Source of the DNA: Flavobacteriaceae bacterium
GTDB taxonomy: Bacteria; Bacteroidota; Bacteroidia; Flavobacteriales; Flavobacteriaceae
Assembly: GCA_014238425.1 (NCBI GenBank)
Contig: JABABD010000032.1
Location: forward strand, 1-64,000
Reading direction: 5' to 3'
DNA length: 64,000 nucleotides
The position numbers and the translations under genes were made by a program. This document shows positions 6,463 to 15,399 of this stretch, piece after piece (position 1 is the stretch's first letter; each line of letters opens with the position of its first letter). The notes under the pieces are model-generated. The model was not told the DNA's origin and searched no databases. It saw nothing but the letters and a program-made list of their open reading frames with translations.

Positions 6463-6777
6463 ATGGCAGATTTAACCCAAGACCAGTGGAAATTGCAACT
6501 GGAAAATGATACGAATGCGTTTGTTTTAGACGTGAGAACAGAAGAAGAAGTAGCAGATGGGGTTATTCCAAATGCTAAAATTATAGATATTTATAAGGGG
6601 CAAGGCTTTATTTATAAGGTCGAAGAACTAGATAAATCAAAAAATTATTATGTGTATTGCAAATCAGGAGGACGAAGTGCTCAAGCATGTGCAGTAATGA
6701 ATCAATTAGGATTCAAGAATACCTATAACTTGGTTGGTGGATTTAGTCAATGGAATGGAGAAGTAGCCAGCATTTAA
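6463..6777 (+). CDS. Rhodanese-like sulfurtransferase, cytoplasmic
   Basis: This 104-residue protein is one rhodanese domain. Early residues give FVLDVRTEEEVADGVIPNA, the active-site loop is YCKSGGRSAQA with Cys near residue 67, and it ends with LVGGFSQWNGE. Such proteins carry sulfane sulfur on the active Cys as a persulfide and pass it on to acceptors. No signal peptide is present. It is followed after 11 bases by a second, lipoprotein rhodanese, so one transcript probably makes a cytoplasmic and an exported version. Confidence 0.88.
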   Translation: MADLTQDQWKLQLENDTNAFVLDVRTEEEVADGVIPNAKIIDIYKGQGFIYKVEELDKSKNYYVYCKSGGRSAQACAVMNQLGFKNTYNLVGGFSQWNGEVASI

Positions 6778-6788
6778 ATGAAAATATT

Positions 6789-7187
6789 ATGAAACAGGTT
6801 CCTATTATATTACTAGTAGCTTTGTTTATTGGCTTAGCCAGTTGCAAAGAGAGTCCAGAAACAGAAATCAAGGTCGTTTCACCTGAAGAAATGAAATCTC
6901 TTATAGAAATGGACGATGTTCAGTTAGTGGATGTTAGAACTGCTGAGGAACATGAGTCTGGATATATTGGGAAATCACAGAATATAGATTTTCGATCTCC
7001 AGATTTTGAGAATCAAATCTCTAAGTTAGATAAAAAGAAACCAGTCTTGGTGTATTGTCAGGCAGGAGGACGAAGCGCTAAATGTGCCCAGAAACTCAAG
7101 GATGCTGGGTTTGAGAAAGTCTATGACTTGAGTGGCGGTATTACTAAATGGAAATACAAAGGGCTAAAAGTCCAGACGAAATCATAA
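6789..7187 (+). CDS. Rhodanese-like lipoprotein
   Basis: The protein has about 132 residues from the ATG at 6789 (MKQVPIILLVALFIGLASCK); a longer reading from 6750 overlaps the previous gene and breaks the signal peptide. The lipobox ASC predicts a lipid-anchored periplasmic or surface protein. A rhodanese domain follows: VQLVDVRTAEEHESGYI, then active-site VYCQAGGRSAKCA and a GGITKW ending. It is the exported partner of the preceding gene, and a strong terminator follows directly. Confidence 0.86.
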   Translation: MKQVPIILLVALFIGLASCKESPETEIKVVSPEEMKSLIEMDDVQLVDVRTAEEHESGYIGKSQNIDFRSPDFENQISKLDKKKPVLVYCQAGGRSAKCAQKLKDAGFEKVYDLSGGITKWKYKGLKVQTKS

Positions 7188-7221
7188 TAAAAAAAGCCTC
7201 GCAATTTGCGAGGCTTTTTTT
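7188..7221 (+). terminator. Intrinsic terminator of the rhodanese pair
   Basis: A perfect GCCTCGCA / TGCGAGGC stem with a three-base loop is flanked by an A-run and a T-run, making it effective in both directions. Confidence 0.9.
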
Positions 7222-7386
7222 ATTAGATATGTAACGAAATTTCTCCCTGTATAATTGAATCTTTATACTTCAACAAAACTTCCTTTTAGATAATAAGTTC
7301 TTCATCCTTATCCGAAGTTCTTTTATTATTGAATTTTTATATGTAATTTTTGAGTTCTGTTTTGTTAACCACATATGTATTAAAAA

Positions 7387-7402
7387 TACCCATTAATGGG
7401 TA
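7387..7402. promoter_or_regulatory. NarL-like 7-2-7 operator, site 1
   Basis: TACCCAT-TA-ATGGGTA is a perfect inverted repeat of two heptamers with a 2-base spacer. Each heptamer fits TACYYMT, the consensus known for NarL/NarP. It lies 72 bases before the start of the unknown protein-kinase-regulator operon. Very similar sites occur at 10483 and 15384, and a NarL-family regulator is encoded between them. Binding by that regulator is inferred. Confidence 0.6.
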
Positions 7403-7473
7403 TTTGTTCAATTAATTATTCTTTAGACTTTTGAAGTGTAATCATATTGTCTAACATTTTAACTAACTAAATT

Positions 7474-8022
7474 ATGAGCTATCCAGATTTTATAGGAACA
7501 CTCAGTTTAAAAAATACTGAGGATAAACAATTGGCATATGCAAGTCAACTTTACGGAACTTATTTTAATGTCTACTGTCAGATAGAGCTTTCGACTGATA
7601 AAGCCAAACTCGAAGCGATTAGATTGTATTTAATTAATTACAAAGGTCATTTTGACCTCGGTTTATTGAAGGATGAAAACGATAATCAAACCGTGACATT
7701 CGATGAGAGTACAGGTGAATTAGAACTCAATGTGTTTGTAAAAGCATTGTCAAATCGTAACGGTCCAGAAAAATTTGTAAGAGTGCCATGCGGATCTATT
7801 GCTTTAGATTCTTTAAAATTCTTAACAATAGAACGTCAATTGATTCCGATGCATTCCGATGCAGATGGTGACCCAATTCATTTAAGATCTGGAGTGTTTG
7901 ATAGTGAGTTCTTTTCACGTGATGGAATGGGATTAGTACGAATACGTCAAAAAGAAGAGATGGAAGTACGAATTAAATCTCCAGGTAGACGTTGTGAAAC
8001 AGGAAGAAATAGACTTATTTGA
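7474..8022 (+). CDS. Unknown cytoplasmic protein, first gene of the kinase operon
   Basis: This 182-residue protein has no signal peptide or membrane helix. The sequence is mixed alpha/beta, with KAKLEAIRLYLINYKGHFDLG in the middle and a basic C-terminal tail (IKSPGRRCETGR). I do not recognise a family. The stop overlaps the possible TTG starts of the histidine kinase, so the three genes to 10477 form one operon. The NarL-like palindrome lies 72 bases upstream. A role as sensor accessory or output partner of the two-component system is possible but unsupported by motifs. Confidence 0.7.
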   Translation: MSYPDFIGTLSLKNTEDKQLAYASQLYGTYFNVYCQIELSTDKAKLEAIRLYLINYKGHFDLGLLKDENDNQTVTFDESTGELELNVFVKALSNRNGPEKFVRVPCGSIALDSLKFLTIERQLIPMHSDADGDPIHLRSGVFDSEFFSRDGMGLVRIRQKEEMEVRIKSPGRRCETGRNRLI

Positions 8023-8024
8023 TA

Positions 8025-9866
8025 TTGAAAAAAAGCAAGGGTTTATATATCGTACTGTGGTTTTTTTTTATCGGTGTTTCGGCGCAGAATAGTACATCCG
8101 AATACCTTTCACTAATCAACTATCAAAATTTCCAACGTTCTGATAAGGTATTGTTACTTATGGAGAACATTGAAGATAAAGCTTGGCTGACAAAGCTGGA
8201 CACTCTTTTGAAGGGAAATCCGATCAAGAGTTTTAATCCAGATACTTTATCAACCAATAACAGTTCGATTGATTTTTTAAAAGCCATGATATCTGGTTAT
8301 AACAATCGTTTTGGAGAAACTTCCAAGCGAATAAATGCATATGAAGATTTTCTTCAAGCACTTAAATATACCGAAGACATTGATGACCCTACCTATAAGA
8401 AAACAGCACTAATAGCCATTTTAGACCTTCTAAAAAGCGAGATATTTATTGGTAGTCAGCAATACGAGTCCTATCTCGAGTATTTTCGTGAATTAAAGGA
8501 AACCGTTGAGGATGATATACAACTTATTCTCTATGAAATTGTTTTTTACTCTAAGGCAGATGAAGATCTAGATATAGACTTTAATTATTATGATGCTGTT
8601 AAACGAATGGATGCTATTTTCGAAAATCTTTCAGAAACTCATTCGTTATACCCGTATTATCTACATGAAAAAGGCATTCAGTATAAATTGGATTATCAGT
8701 ACTATAAGGCGATAGATTACTTCTTGAAAACGGAACGTTTATGTAAAGGTAAAAGTCATTTAAATCGACTAGAGGGTACAACATTATGGCAAATATCTGA
8801 TTGTTACTTAAACGCTAAAAATTATACGCAAGCAAAATCATATCTTAAAAAATCAAGAGCTAGTGGAAATACCTTAAAAGACACTTTTTTTGATGATCGA
8901 CTTGATTCAAAAATACTCGCTGCTACAAAAGTTTACGATTCTGCATATTATCAGCTTAAAAATTCAGTCAGTACAGAATATAAGTTAGGGTATAAAAACA
9001 ATACATTGGAGTCTTCTATTTTGGCTGTAGAGAATGAAACCGAACGCCTTAAGTCTGACAAATTGCTATTAGATAACAAGAGGCGATTAACTCAGTCTCT
9101 ATTAATTACAACTGCTGCGTTATTGTTTTTAGGTAGTTTTATTGCAGTATTATTACATAAGAACAACAGAAAAAAAAGAATATTAGCTGAACAAAAAAGC
9201 ATTTTAGAACAACAAAAAGTAGAAAACCTTTTAAAAAATCAAGAATTGATCAGTATAGATGCGATGATTTCTGGTCAAGAGCAAGAACGCCAAAAAGTAG
9301 CCAACGAATTACATGATGATTTAGGAAGTCTTATGGCTACTATTAAATTACATTTTGCCAATATAAGTAGGGCCAAGGATGATGATGCTGTTGAGAAAAC
9401 ACAACATCTTCTTGACGAAGCCTATCAGAAGGTTCGTAATATGGCACACACTAAAAATTCTGGTGTTATAGCCAATAGAAGTTTGATTCCAGCTGTAGAG
9501 AAGATAGCTCGAATTTTAAGTGCATCTAATACCATCACAGTAACTATAGAAGATTATGGAATGGATGAAAGGCTCGAAAATTCGCTTGAACTAACAATTT
9601 TTAGAATAGTACAAGAATTAATTACAAATGTTGTTAAGCATGCTAAAGCTAGTAAGGCTCATATTCAATTCACTCGACATGAAGATAATTTGAATATTAT
9701 CATTGAAGACAATGGGATTGGATTTAACAGGAACAGTGGTCGCTTCTCAAATGATGGTATGGGTTTAGGTAGCATCGAGAAGCGTGTTGAACTTATGGGA
9801 GGGAATTTTACTATCGATAGTATTTTGGAAAAAGGAACTTCTATATTAATTGATATCCCAATATGA
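8025..9866 (+). CDS. TPR-containing sensor histidine kinase (HisKA_3 type)
   Basis: The protein has about 613 residues. I prefer the TTG at 8025, giving MKKSKGLYIVLWFFFIGVSA, a clean signal peptide; another TTG lies at 8019. The order is signal peptide, long helical TPR-like periplasmic sensor (about 30-330), one membrane helix (LITTAALLFLGSFIAVLL), a short coiled coil, a HisKA_3 dimer domain with phospho-acceptor His430 in NELHDDLG, and a HATPase_c domain with QELITNVVKHA and DNGIGF. This architecture is common in Flavobacteria and pairs with LuxR-type regulators. The next gene, overlapping by 4 bases, is that regulator. The stimulus is unknown. Confidence 0.9.
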   Translation: MKKSKGLYIVLWFFFIGVSAQNSTSEYLSLINYQNFQRSDKVLLLMENIEDKAWLTKLDTLLKGNPIKSFNPDTLSTNNSSIDFLKAMISGYNNRFGETSKRINAYEDFLQALKYTEDIDDPTYKKTALIAILDLLKSEIFIGSQQYESYLEYFRELKETVEDDIQLILYEIVFYSKADEDLDIDFNYYDAVKRMDAIFENLSETHSLYPYYLHEKGIQYKLDYQYYKAIDYFLKTERLCKGKSHLNRLEGTTLWQISDCYLNAKNYTQAKSYLKKSRASGNTLKDTFFDDRLDSKILAATKVYDSAYYQLKNSVSTEYKLGYKNNTLESSILAVENETERLKSDKLLLDNKRRLTQSLLITTAALLFLGSFIAVLLHKNNRKKRILAEQKSILEQQKVENLLKNQELISIDAMISGQEQERQKVANELHDDLGSLMATIKLHFANISRAKDDDAVEKTQHLLDEAYQKVRNMAHTKNSGVIANRSLIPAVEKIARILSASNTITVTIEDYGMDERLENSLELTIFRIVQELITNVVKHAKASKAHIQFTRHEDNLNIIIEDNGIGFNRNSGRFSNDGMGLGSIEKRVELMGGNFTIDSILEKGTSILIDIPI

Positions 9867-10477
9867 TAAAAGTGATCATAGCCGAAGATCATCAGGCATT
9901 AATAGATGGAATAGAATCATATCTAGAATTTGAAGATGATATCAACGTCATAGGAACGGCCAATGATGGGGCGTCATTATTGACCCTGATAAGAAGAAAA
10001 ACACCAGACGTTATATTATGCGATATTAGAATGCCTATAATGGATGGAATAGAAGCTACTAAGCAAATAATGATGGAATTGCCTAATACCAAGGTTATTG
10101 CTTTTACAATGTTCGATCAAGATGAGGCCGTTAAATCGATGCTTCATGCCGGTGCGATAGGATATGTATTGAAGAATTCTTCGTTACAAGTAGTCATGGA
10201 AGCTATTAGAACAGTAGTATCTGGCCAATTTTATTTTGATAAGAAAATCAATTTGCCGACAGCAAATAAGAACATGTCTAAAAGTGTATTGTCATCACGT
10301 GAGCTTGAAATACTGAAGTTAATTGGAAAAGGGAGGACTTCTCATGAGATAGCTAACGAGCTATTTATAGGAAAAAGTACGGTAGACACGCATCGTAAAA
10401 ATATGATTCGGAAACTAGGGCTTCAAGGGGCAGGGGAACTCTTGCGTTTTGCAGTGGAAAAAAAATACGATTTCTAG
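9863..10477 (+). CDS. NarL/LuxR-family response regulator
   Basis: This 204-residue protein has a receiver domain with acidic pocket EDH (8-10), phospho-acceptor Asp54 in LCDIRMP, and a conserved Lys in GYVLKNSS. A C-terminal LuxR-type helix-turn-helix follows: SSRELEILKLIGKGRTSHEI with STVDTHRKNMIRKLG. It is translationally coupled to the kinase (4-base overlap). NarL-family regulators bind heptamers often arranged as 7-2-7 palindromes. Three such palindromes lie at this locus, one before its own operon and one immediately after its stop, so it is the natural candidate for autoregulation and for control of the protease genes. Confidence 0.93.
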   Translation: MIKVIIAEDHQALIDGIESYLEFEDDINVIGTANDGASLLTLIRRKTPDVILCDIRMPIMDGIEATKQIMMELPNTKVIAFTMFDQDEAVKSMLHAGAIGYVLKNSSLQVVMEAIRTVVSGQFYFDKKINLPTANKNMSKSVLSSRELEILKLIGKGRTSHEIANELFIGKSTVDTHRKNMIRKLGLQGAGELLRFAVEKKYDF

Positions 10478-10482
10478 TAAAA

Positions 10483-10498
10483 TACCTATAATTGGGTA
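10483..10498. promoter_or_regulatory. NarL-like 7-2-7 operator, site 2
   Basis: TACCTAT-AA-TTGGGTA has the same heptamer geometry as site 1, with one mismatch in the second heptamer. It is 94 bases upstream of the trypsin-like protease start and 5 bases after the response regulator stop. Confidence 0.5.
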
Positions 10499-10591
10499 TA
10501 GTTTCCTATTACGTTTTGAGCTAATTTTAAACAGACGATATTCGATAGATCAAAATGATCTTTGTCCTATACGTATTAAACAAGATTATGT

Positions 10592-11398
10592 ATGTTTAAC
10601 AACAATCCATATAAATCCGTTTCTAAACCTGTATCTAAAGTCGTTACGAAAGATAAATCATCTGAACGTCTTTCTTTAAGTATTGATAAAAATCAAGAAT
10701 TGCCACATATATCACAAATGATATACACAACCCTCAATGTTTGTGGTGGTACAGATGACCGTGAACTCGCACCAACAAGACAAGCGCCATTTAATATGAT
10801 TTGCCTGTTATTAGTAAATGTGCCTGGATTTGGCATTTTCAAAGCTTCTGGGTTTTTTATTGCGCCAAGGGTGGTAATTACCGCAGGTCACTGTATTCAT
10901 ACGCGAGGCGTTTGGTCGAGTGAAATTGAAGTTATTCCTGGTGCTGAGGGTAATGATGCTCCCTATGGCTCTCAGACTAGTTCAGAATTGCGTTCGGTTG
11001 AAGGATGGGTAAATGATAAGAACAGACATTACGACTATGGCGCTATTCTGCTTCCTGATGATACACTTTATAACCACTTAGGAGCTAAGTTTAATTACAA
11101 CACAATTTCTAATAACGAGAATTACTTCAACTCTGGTTACCCTCTTGATACGATGCGTATTCAAAAGTACGCTCAAGGAAACATCGATTCTGTTGATGAG
11201 TATCTTATTTACTACAACATAGATACCTATTCAGGAAATAGCGGTAGCCCAATTTACACAGAAACAGAACACGGCTATGCGGTTGTTGGTGTCCATACCT
11301 ATGGACAGTGTCCTAATCATGCAGTAAAAGTTCAGAGTAAGGTAGTGGGCAATTGGGACAATTGGATAGAAGAAAGTAAAGCAAATTCACTAATTTAA
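10592..11398 (+). CDS. Trypsin-like serine protease without signal peptide
   Basis: This 268-residue protein has the chymotrypsin-fold catalytic triad: His100 in TAGHCI, Asp148 in HYDYGAIL, Ser217 in SGNSGSP. The wording around these residues resembles the glutamyl-endopeptidase/V8 group. The N-terminus (MFNNNPYKSVSKPVSKVV) is polar and lacks a signal peptide, so the protease is predicted cytoplasmic, which is unusual for this fold. The roughly 60-residue leader could be a propeptide or docking region. It is followed after 12 bases by a secreted protein. With the convergent caspase gene, this suggests a protease cascade. The substrate is unknown. Confidence 0.85.
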   Translation: MFNNNPYKSVSKPVSKVVTKDKSSERLSLSIDKNQELPHISQMIYTTLNVCGGTDDRELAPTRQAPFNMICLLLVNVPGFGIFKASGFFIAPRVVITAGHCIHTRGVWSSEIEVIPGAEGNDAPYGSQTSSELRSVEGWVNDKNRHYDYGAILLPDDTLYNHLGAKFNYNTISNNENYFNSGYPLDTMRIQKYAQGNIDSVDEYLIYYNIDTYSGNSGSPIYTETEHGYAVVGVHTYGQCPNHAVKVQSKVVGNWDNWIEESKANSLI

Positions 11399-11410
11399 TA
11401 TAACATAATC

Positions 11411-12310
11411 ATGAAACCATTTTTTTTAACTCTAATATTTTCAACCATGCTATTTAACTTAAATGCACAATCTAAAGTCTTTGATGATAAAGGGAATTCA
11501 CATAAAATTCATAACGAAGAAGTTGATCTAATTTTTGGAGATATCAACGCAGGGGTCTCATTTCCGGGAGCGGTTGGTGTTCAGTCATTTTCTTTAGCAG
11601 CCCTTATACCAACAGCCGTGGACCTTGGTTTTAAAACCATAAGTGAAGCTTTGAAAAAGAGAGAGCAGAGCTTTACCGGTGAGTATGATGTGCAAAAAAG
11701 TAATGTCAATGTTAGCGTGGCAAAAGTGCCTGCTTCCATTACTTTTATCAGGAAGGTTGGGTTGGGTAATAAAACCAACTCAAGTTTGTCTGAGGCTCTA
11801 AAGATAACCTTATCGGCCAAACCAATAACTGATCTTACAGGTGCCATGTATTTTGTAATCGATGACTTAAAATTGACATATTCCAAGGCCAGAACAAAGC
11901 AAGATTATAATAAATTAGATTATAATATTAGTTTAAAACTTAGTTTTCTGGTAACTGACAAAGATGGAAACTCAGAAAAAAAAGCTATTGACTTAAATCC
12001 AATTAAGATTCCTTATGTTGCTTTTAATTCAGGAACTCCTTTTCCTGTTGACAAGTATATAAGTGATATCATTTTGCTACCTAAAGGAGGGCGATTGGCA
12101 GAGGTCAGTATGAAAATTGTTGAAAGTAATCCAGCGAAAATACAGGCAGAACGTATTTCGGCCCTTTTTGAGGAGCATAAAGACACGGCTAAAACCATAA
12201 TTAATAACATTCTGCCAGAAACAAAGTCAGATGGTGGTGGTTCAAATGGAAGTAAACCAGATGGTGATGCTTCTTCTCAACCAGATAAACCAGTTAAAAA
12301 GGGTGAATAA
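11411..12310 (+). CDS. Secreted protein of unknown family, protease neighbour
   Basis: This 299-residue protein has a signal peptide (MKPFFLTLIFSTMLFNLNAQ). The mature part is beta-rich with segments such as KLSFLVTDKDGNSEKKAIDL. A helix (ERISALFEEHKDTAKTIIN) precedes a low-complexity tail rich in Gly, Ser, Asp, Pro and Lys. I do not recognise the family. It lies 12 bases after the trypsin-like protease and ends at a terminator shared with the convergent caspase gene, so it is probably co-expressed with the protease. It might be a periplasmic sensor or a target of the system, which is inference. Confidence 0.72.
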   Translation: MKPFFLTLIFSTMLFNLNAQSKVFDDKGNSHKIHNEEVDLIFGDINAGVSFPGAVGVQSFSLAALIPTAVDLGFKTISEALKKREQSFTGEYDVQKSNVNVSVAKVPASITFIRKVGLGNKTNSSLSEALKITLSAKPITDLTGAMYFVIDDLKLTYSKARTKQDYNKLDYNISLKLSFLVTDKDGNSEKKAIDLNPIKIPYVAFNSGTPFPVDKYISDIILLPKGGRLAEVSMKIVESNPAKIQAERISALFEEHKDTAKTIINNILPETKSDGGGSNGSKPDGDASSQPDKPVKKGE

Positions 12311-12339
12311 AATAATACCTCAGTACTTTTTGTCATGTT

Positions 12340-15195
12340 TTAGGAAGCCTCAATATCTTGAGGCTTTTCTAATTTTATGCGCAAACGCCCTTCAACAACA
12401 TCCTTATCAGAAACTACCCAAGGATTCAAATCGATACCTTCAGAAATAAAATCATTTATTTTTGAACCTAAAAGGAAATAGTAAAATAGTCGATTACTAT
12501 GATGAATTAAATAGACAAAAGCAATAAATATCATTTTTAAGACTAATATTATATACAATGTCCAAGTCGTTACTTGTACATATTTTGCCTCATCAACAGG
12601 AGTCTTTCCTGTTAAAACACTAAGTGCGTCTTTATCGAACAAAATGAATAATACTTGGATGGCTGCATATAAATAGAGCGCCATATACCAAAATTTATTC
12701 GCGCCAATAAATTTACTATCTAATCGCCCCACAATTAATGATAAACTGACTGCTACGAAAGCACTGCTAGTAATTCGCCCTACTAGCATGAGCTCCTTCA
12801 AATCGATTCCAAGGACGGCATTTTCAGTATTTGTTTTGATTATTATTCCGAAAACAATGAATACAAAAGTAATAGCGAGAATCACTTTAAGAGGTGATTT
12901 CCAATTCACTGTTTTCGTGAAATGTAAACCTTGTTTTAGGTCATAAGATTCAATTAGAGTGCGATCCGTCAAGAGTTTAAAAATAATGTATAAAAAGAAT
13001 ATCTCAGACCCGTTAATGACGATGTCAAAGTGATGTTTATATTCTCCAAAGAAATTAGCAATATTACTATTTGGATATGACTCCATCATATATTGAGCGA
13101 AGAAATAATATACATAGAGTGCTAAAAAGGAAAAGCCTAAGCCACGCCACCAGGTCCCGAATTGACTTATGGCGACATTCGCTCGATTGTAGAATTTGTA
13201 CAACTCAAAATTATTATCAAAAACGCGAAATAATAAGGTGTCTTTAGCAAATTTTCCTCGAAATTCTGCTTCATGAATTTTTGGACGAATGGTCCAATTA
13301 ATCATAAGCAATATTATCCCAATATGAATTATTAGATTAAGAACGTAACTTTTATCTAACCCTGATTCTAATTTACCCCACATCAAGATGGTTATAACAA
13401 AGACAGCAATCATTAACCAGGCGGATAAACTGTTTAATATAGAAAACCGTTTTTTCTTTCGTTTTGGAAGAGCAAAAGGAGCGGTTAAATCAATGACCTG
13501 AGATTCAACATCTTCATTGTCAATCATTAAGGTAATGTCTTGAATGGTGTTATTAAGAGTTTTAATATACAGATTGTCATCATCTGATTTTGTTGAAGTT
13601 ATAACAATATTGTTTGGTTCAGGATCTTCAGAAGATACTTCCATTGAGTTATTTAGGTCCTCGATTAGATTATAAAAGATATTTTGAAAATCAAAAAGAA
13701 AAGATCTAAGTCTATCTTTCCATAATTTTCTATATTTAAGAAACTCATTCTGAGTGTAATCGCCCTCTTCTTTCCGACGTTCGTCAGCGTGAAAATCAGT
13801 AGACAAATCTGCAATTTCACCTCCTAAAATAGAGTCAACTCTCATAAGATTCAATTTTTTATTTTGAATACTTAAGCGTTCAATAATTTGAAGGTATTCA
13901 GCGCTATGATATAGATCCCATAAGTCGTTGATGTAATCTTCAATATCTGTTTTCCCTTGTATTGAAGCGTACAAGTACGTTTCGAGATTGTTATTGTAAC
14001 CAATAAGTCGTCGTTCTATGTTTTGCTTTTCTTGTCGTGCACTTTTCGCTGATAATTCCTTATTCTTTTTCAACCGCTCTACTTCATAATATCTACTCGA
14101 TAACCTTAAAACTTTATCAAGCATGAGCTTAGAATCTTTAGTTCTAGGCAATTCCAAGAAACGTTCAATAATAATCGGGATACGGTTACCCTCTTTAAAT
14201 AATTCTCTATTTACGTTTTGGAATTCTTCCAATGCTGCATAACTTTCTTCTGGCATGACTTCAATATCGTCATGGTCACCAAATGTTACTAGATGTTTCT
14301 GTATAATTTGATCAGAATCTGCAGTTCTAAACTCGGAATTGTACTTTTTAGAATTCCGACAAATGGTAAAAGCGGCGTCTAAATTTTCTGCATGAGCTAT
14401 ACGCGGGGTTTGCGTATGATTGAACTCTGGATCTCTATTCCTCTCGTTCTCAATATGATTGAGAACTCCAACTACTACATATGCTATTAAATTGATAGCA
14501 CGAATAAAATCATCTGATCGAGCAGTACCGGCACCTTCTAAGCCTTCGATGATCTTGTGAGTAAAAAGGCTGTTTTTCGCACCTCTATAAATAATGGACT
14601 TTTCTTTGGGGCCACATGATACCACAGTTACATTTCCTTCCCCATTGCTTAATCTTTCTAATAATTGTTCATGTGAGTCATCAAAAACCGTACTTTCAGA
14701 GGTGTTTTTTGTTTTGTTTTTAAGAACAACTCGATCGTGATCTGCTACGATTCCAGCCGCGTGACAACAATCGAGAAGAACAAGTTTTCTTTTTGAGTTG
14801 ATTTCATCTATACGAATCTTGAATTCCATATCACGAATACCAGTCCGTTCCTTCTTGACACTTTTGAATCCATGAGTGCATAAAAAATATTCCTTTGGTG
14901 GATTTTCGAGTTTTGGATTGTCGCTGTAAAAAATACCTCCATGTCCTGAATAAAGAATAATTACCGTGCAGTCTTCTTTCTCCTTAGTTTTTTCAATTAA
15001 CTCATCTAGTTCTTTTATAACGTTATTGCGAGTTGCATTTTCTTTGGTTAATATTTTGACATTTTCAGGCATATAGGCCGCCAAATTTTCATCAATTAGA
15101 ACTTTATAAATATCTTCGGCATCAGTAGCAGATTGTGGAATATCCCAATCTCCCACACCTATTAATAGCGCATAGGCATTTTGTAAGTTTGACAT
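12340..15195 (-). CDS. Membrane-anchored caspase-like protease (peptidase C14)
   Basis: This 951-residue protein has an N-terminal caspase domain (about 1-270). It opens with AYALLIGVGDW and has the dyad His85 in LYSGHGG and Cys144 in LLDCCHAAG, then the strand VTVVSCGPKEKS. Residues about 290-560 are a charged helical linker. The C-terminal 370 residues contain about seven hydrophobic helices and no known transporter motif. No signal peptide precedes the caspase, so it faces the cytoplasm. Bacterial caspases of this kind act in regulated cell death and antiphage defence, often with other proteases. It converges with the trypsin-like protease transcript, and a NarL-like site lies 189 bases upstream. 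Confidence 0.85.
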   Translation of the reverse strand: MSNLQNAYALLIGVGDWDIPQSATDAEDIYKVLIDENLAAYMPENVKILTKENATRNNVIKELDELIEKTKEKEDCTVIILYSGHGGIFYSDNPKLENPPKEYFLCTHGFKSVKKERTGIRDMEFKIRIDEINSKRKLVLLDCCHAAGIVADHDRVVLKNKTKNTSESTVFDDSHEQLLERLSNGEGNVTVVSCGPKEKSIIYRGAKNSLFTHKIIEGLEGAGTARSDDFIRAINLIAYVVVGVLNHIENERNRDPEFNHTQTPRIAHAENLDAAFTICRNSKKYNSEFRTADSDQIIQKHLVTFGDHDDIEVMPEESYAALEEFQNVNRELFKEGNRIPIIIERFLELPRTKDSKLMLDKVLRLSSRYYEVERLKKNKELSAKSARQEKQNIERRLIGYNNNLETYLYASIQGKTDIEDYINDLWDLYHSAEYLQIIERLSIQNKKLNLMRVDSILGGEIADLSTDFHADERRKEEGDYTQNEFLKYRKLWKDRLRSFLFDFQNIFYNLIEDLNNSMEVSSEDPEPNNIVITSTKSDDDNLYIKTLNNTIQDITLMIDNEDVESQVIDLTAPFALPKRKKKRFSILNSLSAWLMIAVFVITILMWGKLESGLDKSYVLNLIIHIGIILLMINWTIRPKIHEAEFRGKFAKDTLLFRVFDNNFELYKFYNRANVAISQFGTWWRGLGFSFLALYVYYFFAQYMMESYPNSNIANFFGEYKHHFDIVINGSEIFFLYIIFKLLTDRTLIESYDLKQGLHFTKTVNWKSPLKVILAITFVFIVFGIIIKTNTENAVLGIDLKELMLVGRITSSAFVAVSLSLIVGRLDSKFIGANKFWYMALYLYAAIQVLFILFDKDALSVLTGKTPVDEAKYVQVTTWTLYIILVLKMIFIAFVYLIHHSNRLFYYFLLGSKINDFISEGIDLNPWVVSDKDVVEGRLRIKLEKPQDIEAS
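12346..12371. terminator. Shared terminator between convergent genes
   Basis: AGCCTCAA and TTGAGGCT form a perfect 8-base stem around TATC, followed by TTTTCT in the + direction. It lies inside the last codons of the caspase gene, so it ends the + strand protease transcript just as it meets the caspase gene. Confidence 0.7.
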
Positions 15196-15383
15196 AGTAC
15201 AGTTGTTTGTTGAAACAGATATTAGAAGTACTAATGGTTTTGATTATTATTTAAAAATAGCACGAGACTCCTCTTTTAAAAATACAAATTATACAGATCG
15301 ATATATCAGGGAACGCGTCATGACGAGCAATTAATGGATGAATCGCCTATTTTTGTGGATTAAAGCACAAATTACAAAAAAAA

Positions 15384-15399
15384 TACCCATTAATAGGTA
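15384..15399. promoter_or_regulatory. NarL-like 7-2-7 operator, site 3, in the gap 15196-15571
   Basis: TACCCAT-TA-ATAGGTA has both heptamers fitting TACYYMT and a 2-base spacer. It is almost midway between the divergent caspase and 2Fe-2S subunit genes, 189 and 173 bases from their starts, so either could be controlled. I see no gene in the rest of the 376-base gap. Confidence 0.55.

Noticed and set aside
7384-7405. Palindrome at 7384 taken as a terminator
   Set aside because: It has no T-run, lies upstream of a gene and 160 bases after a true terminator, and recurs at two other places with the same spacing.
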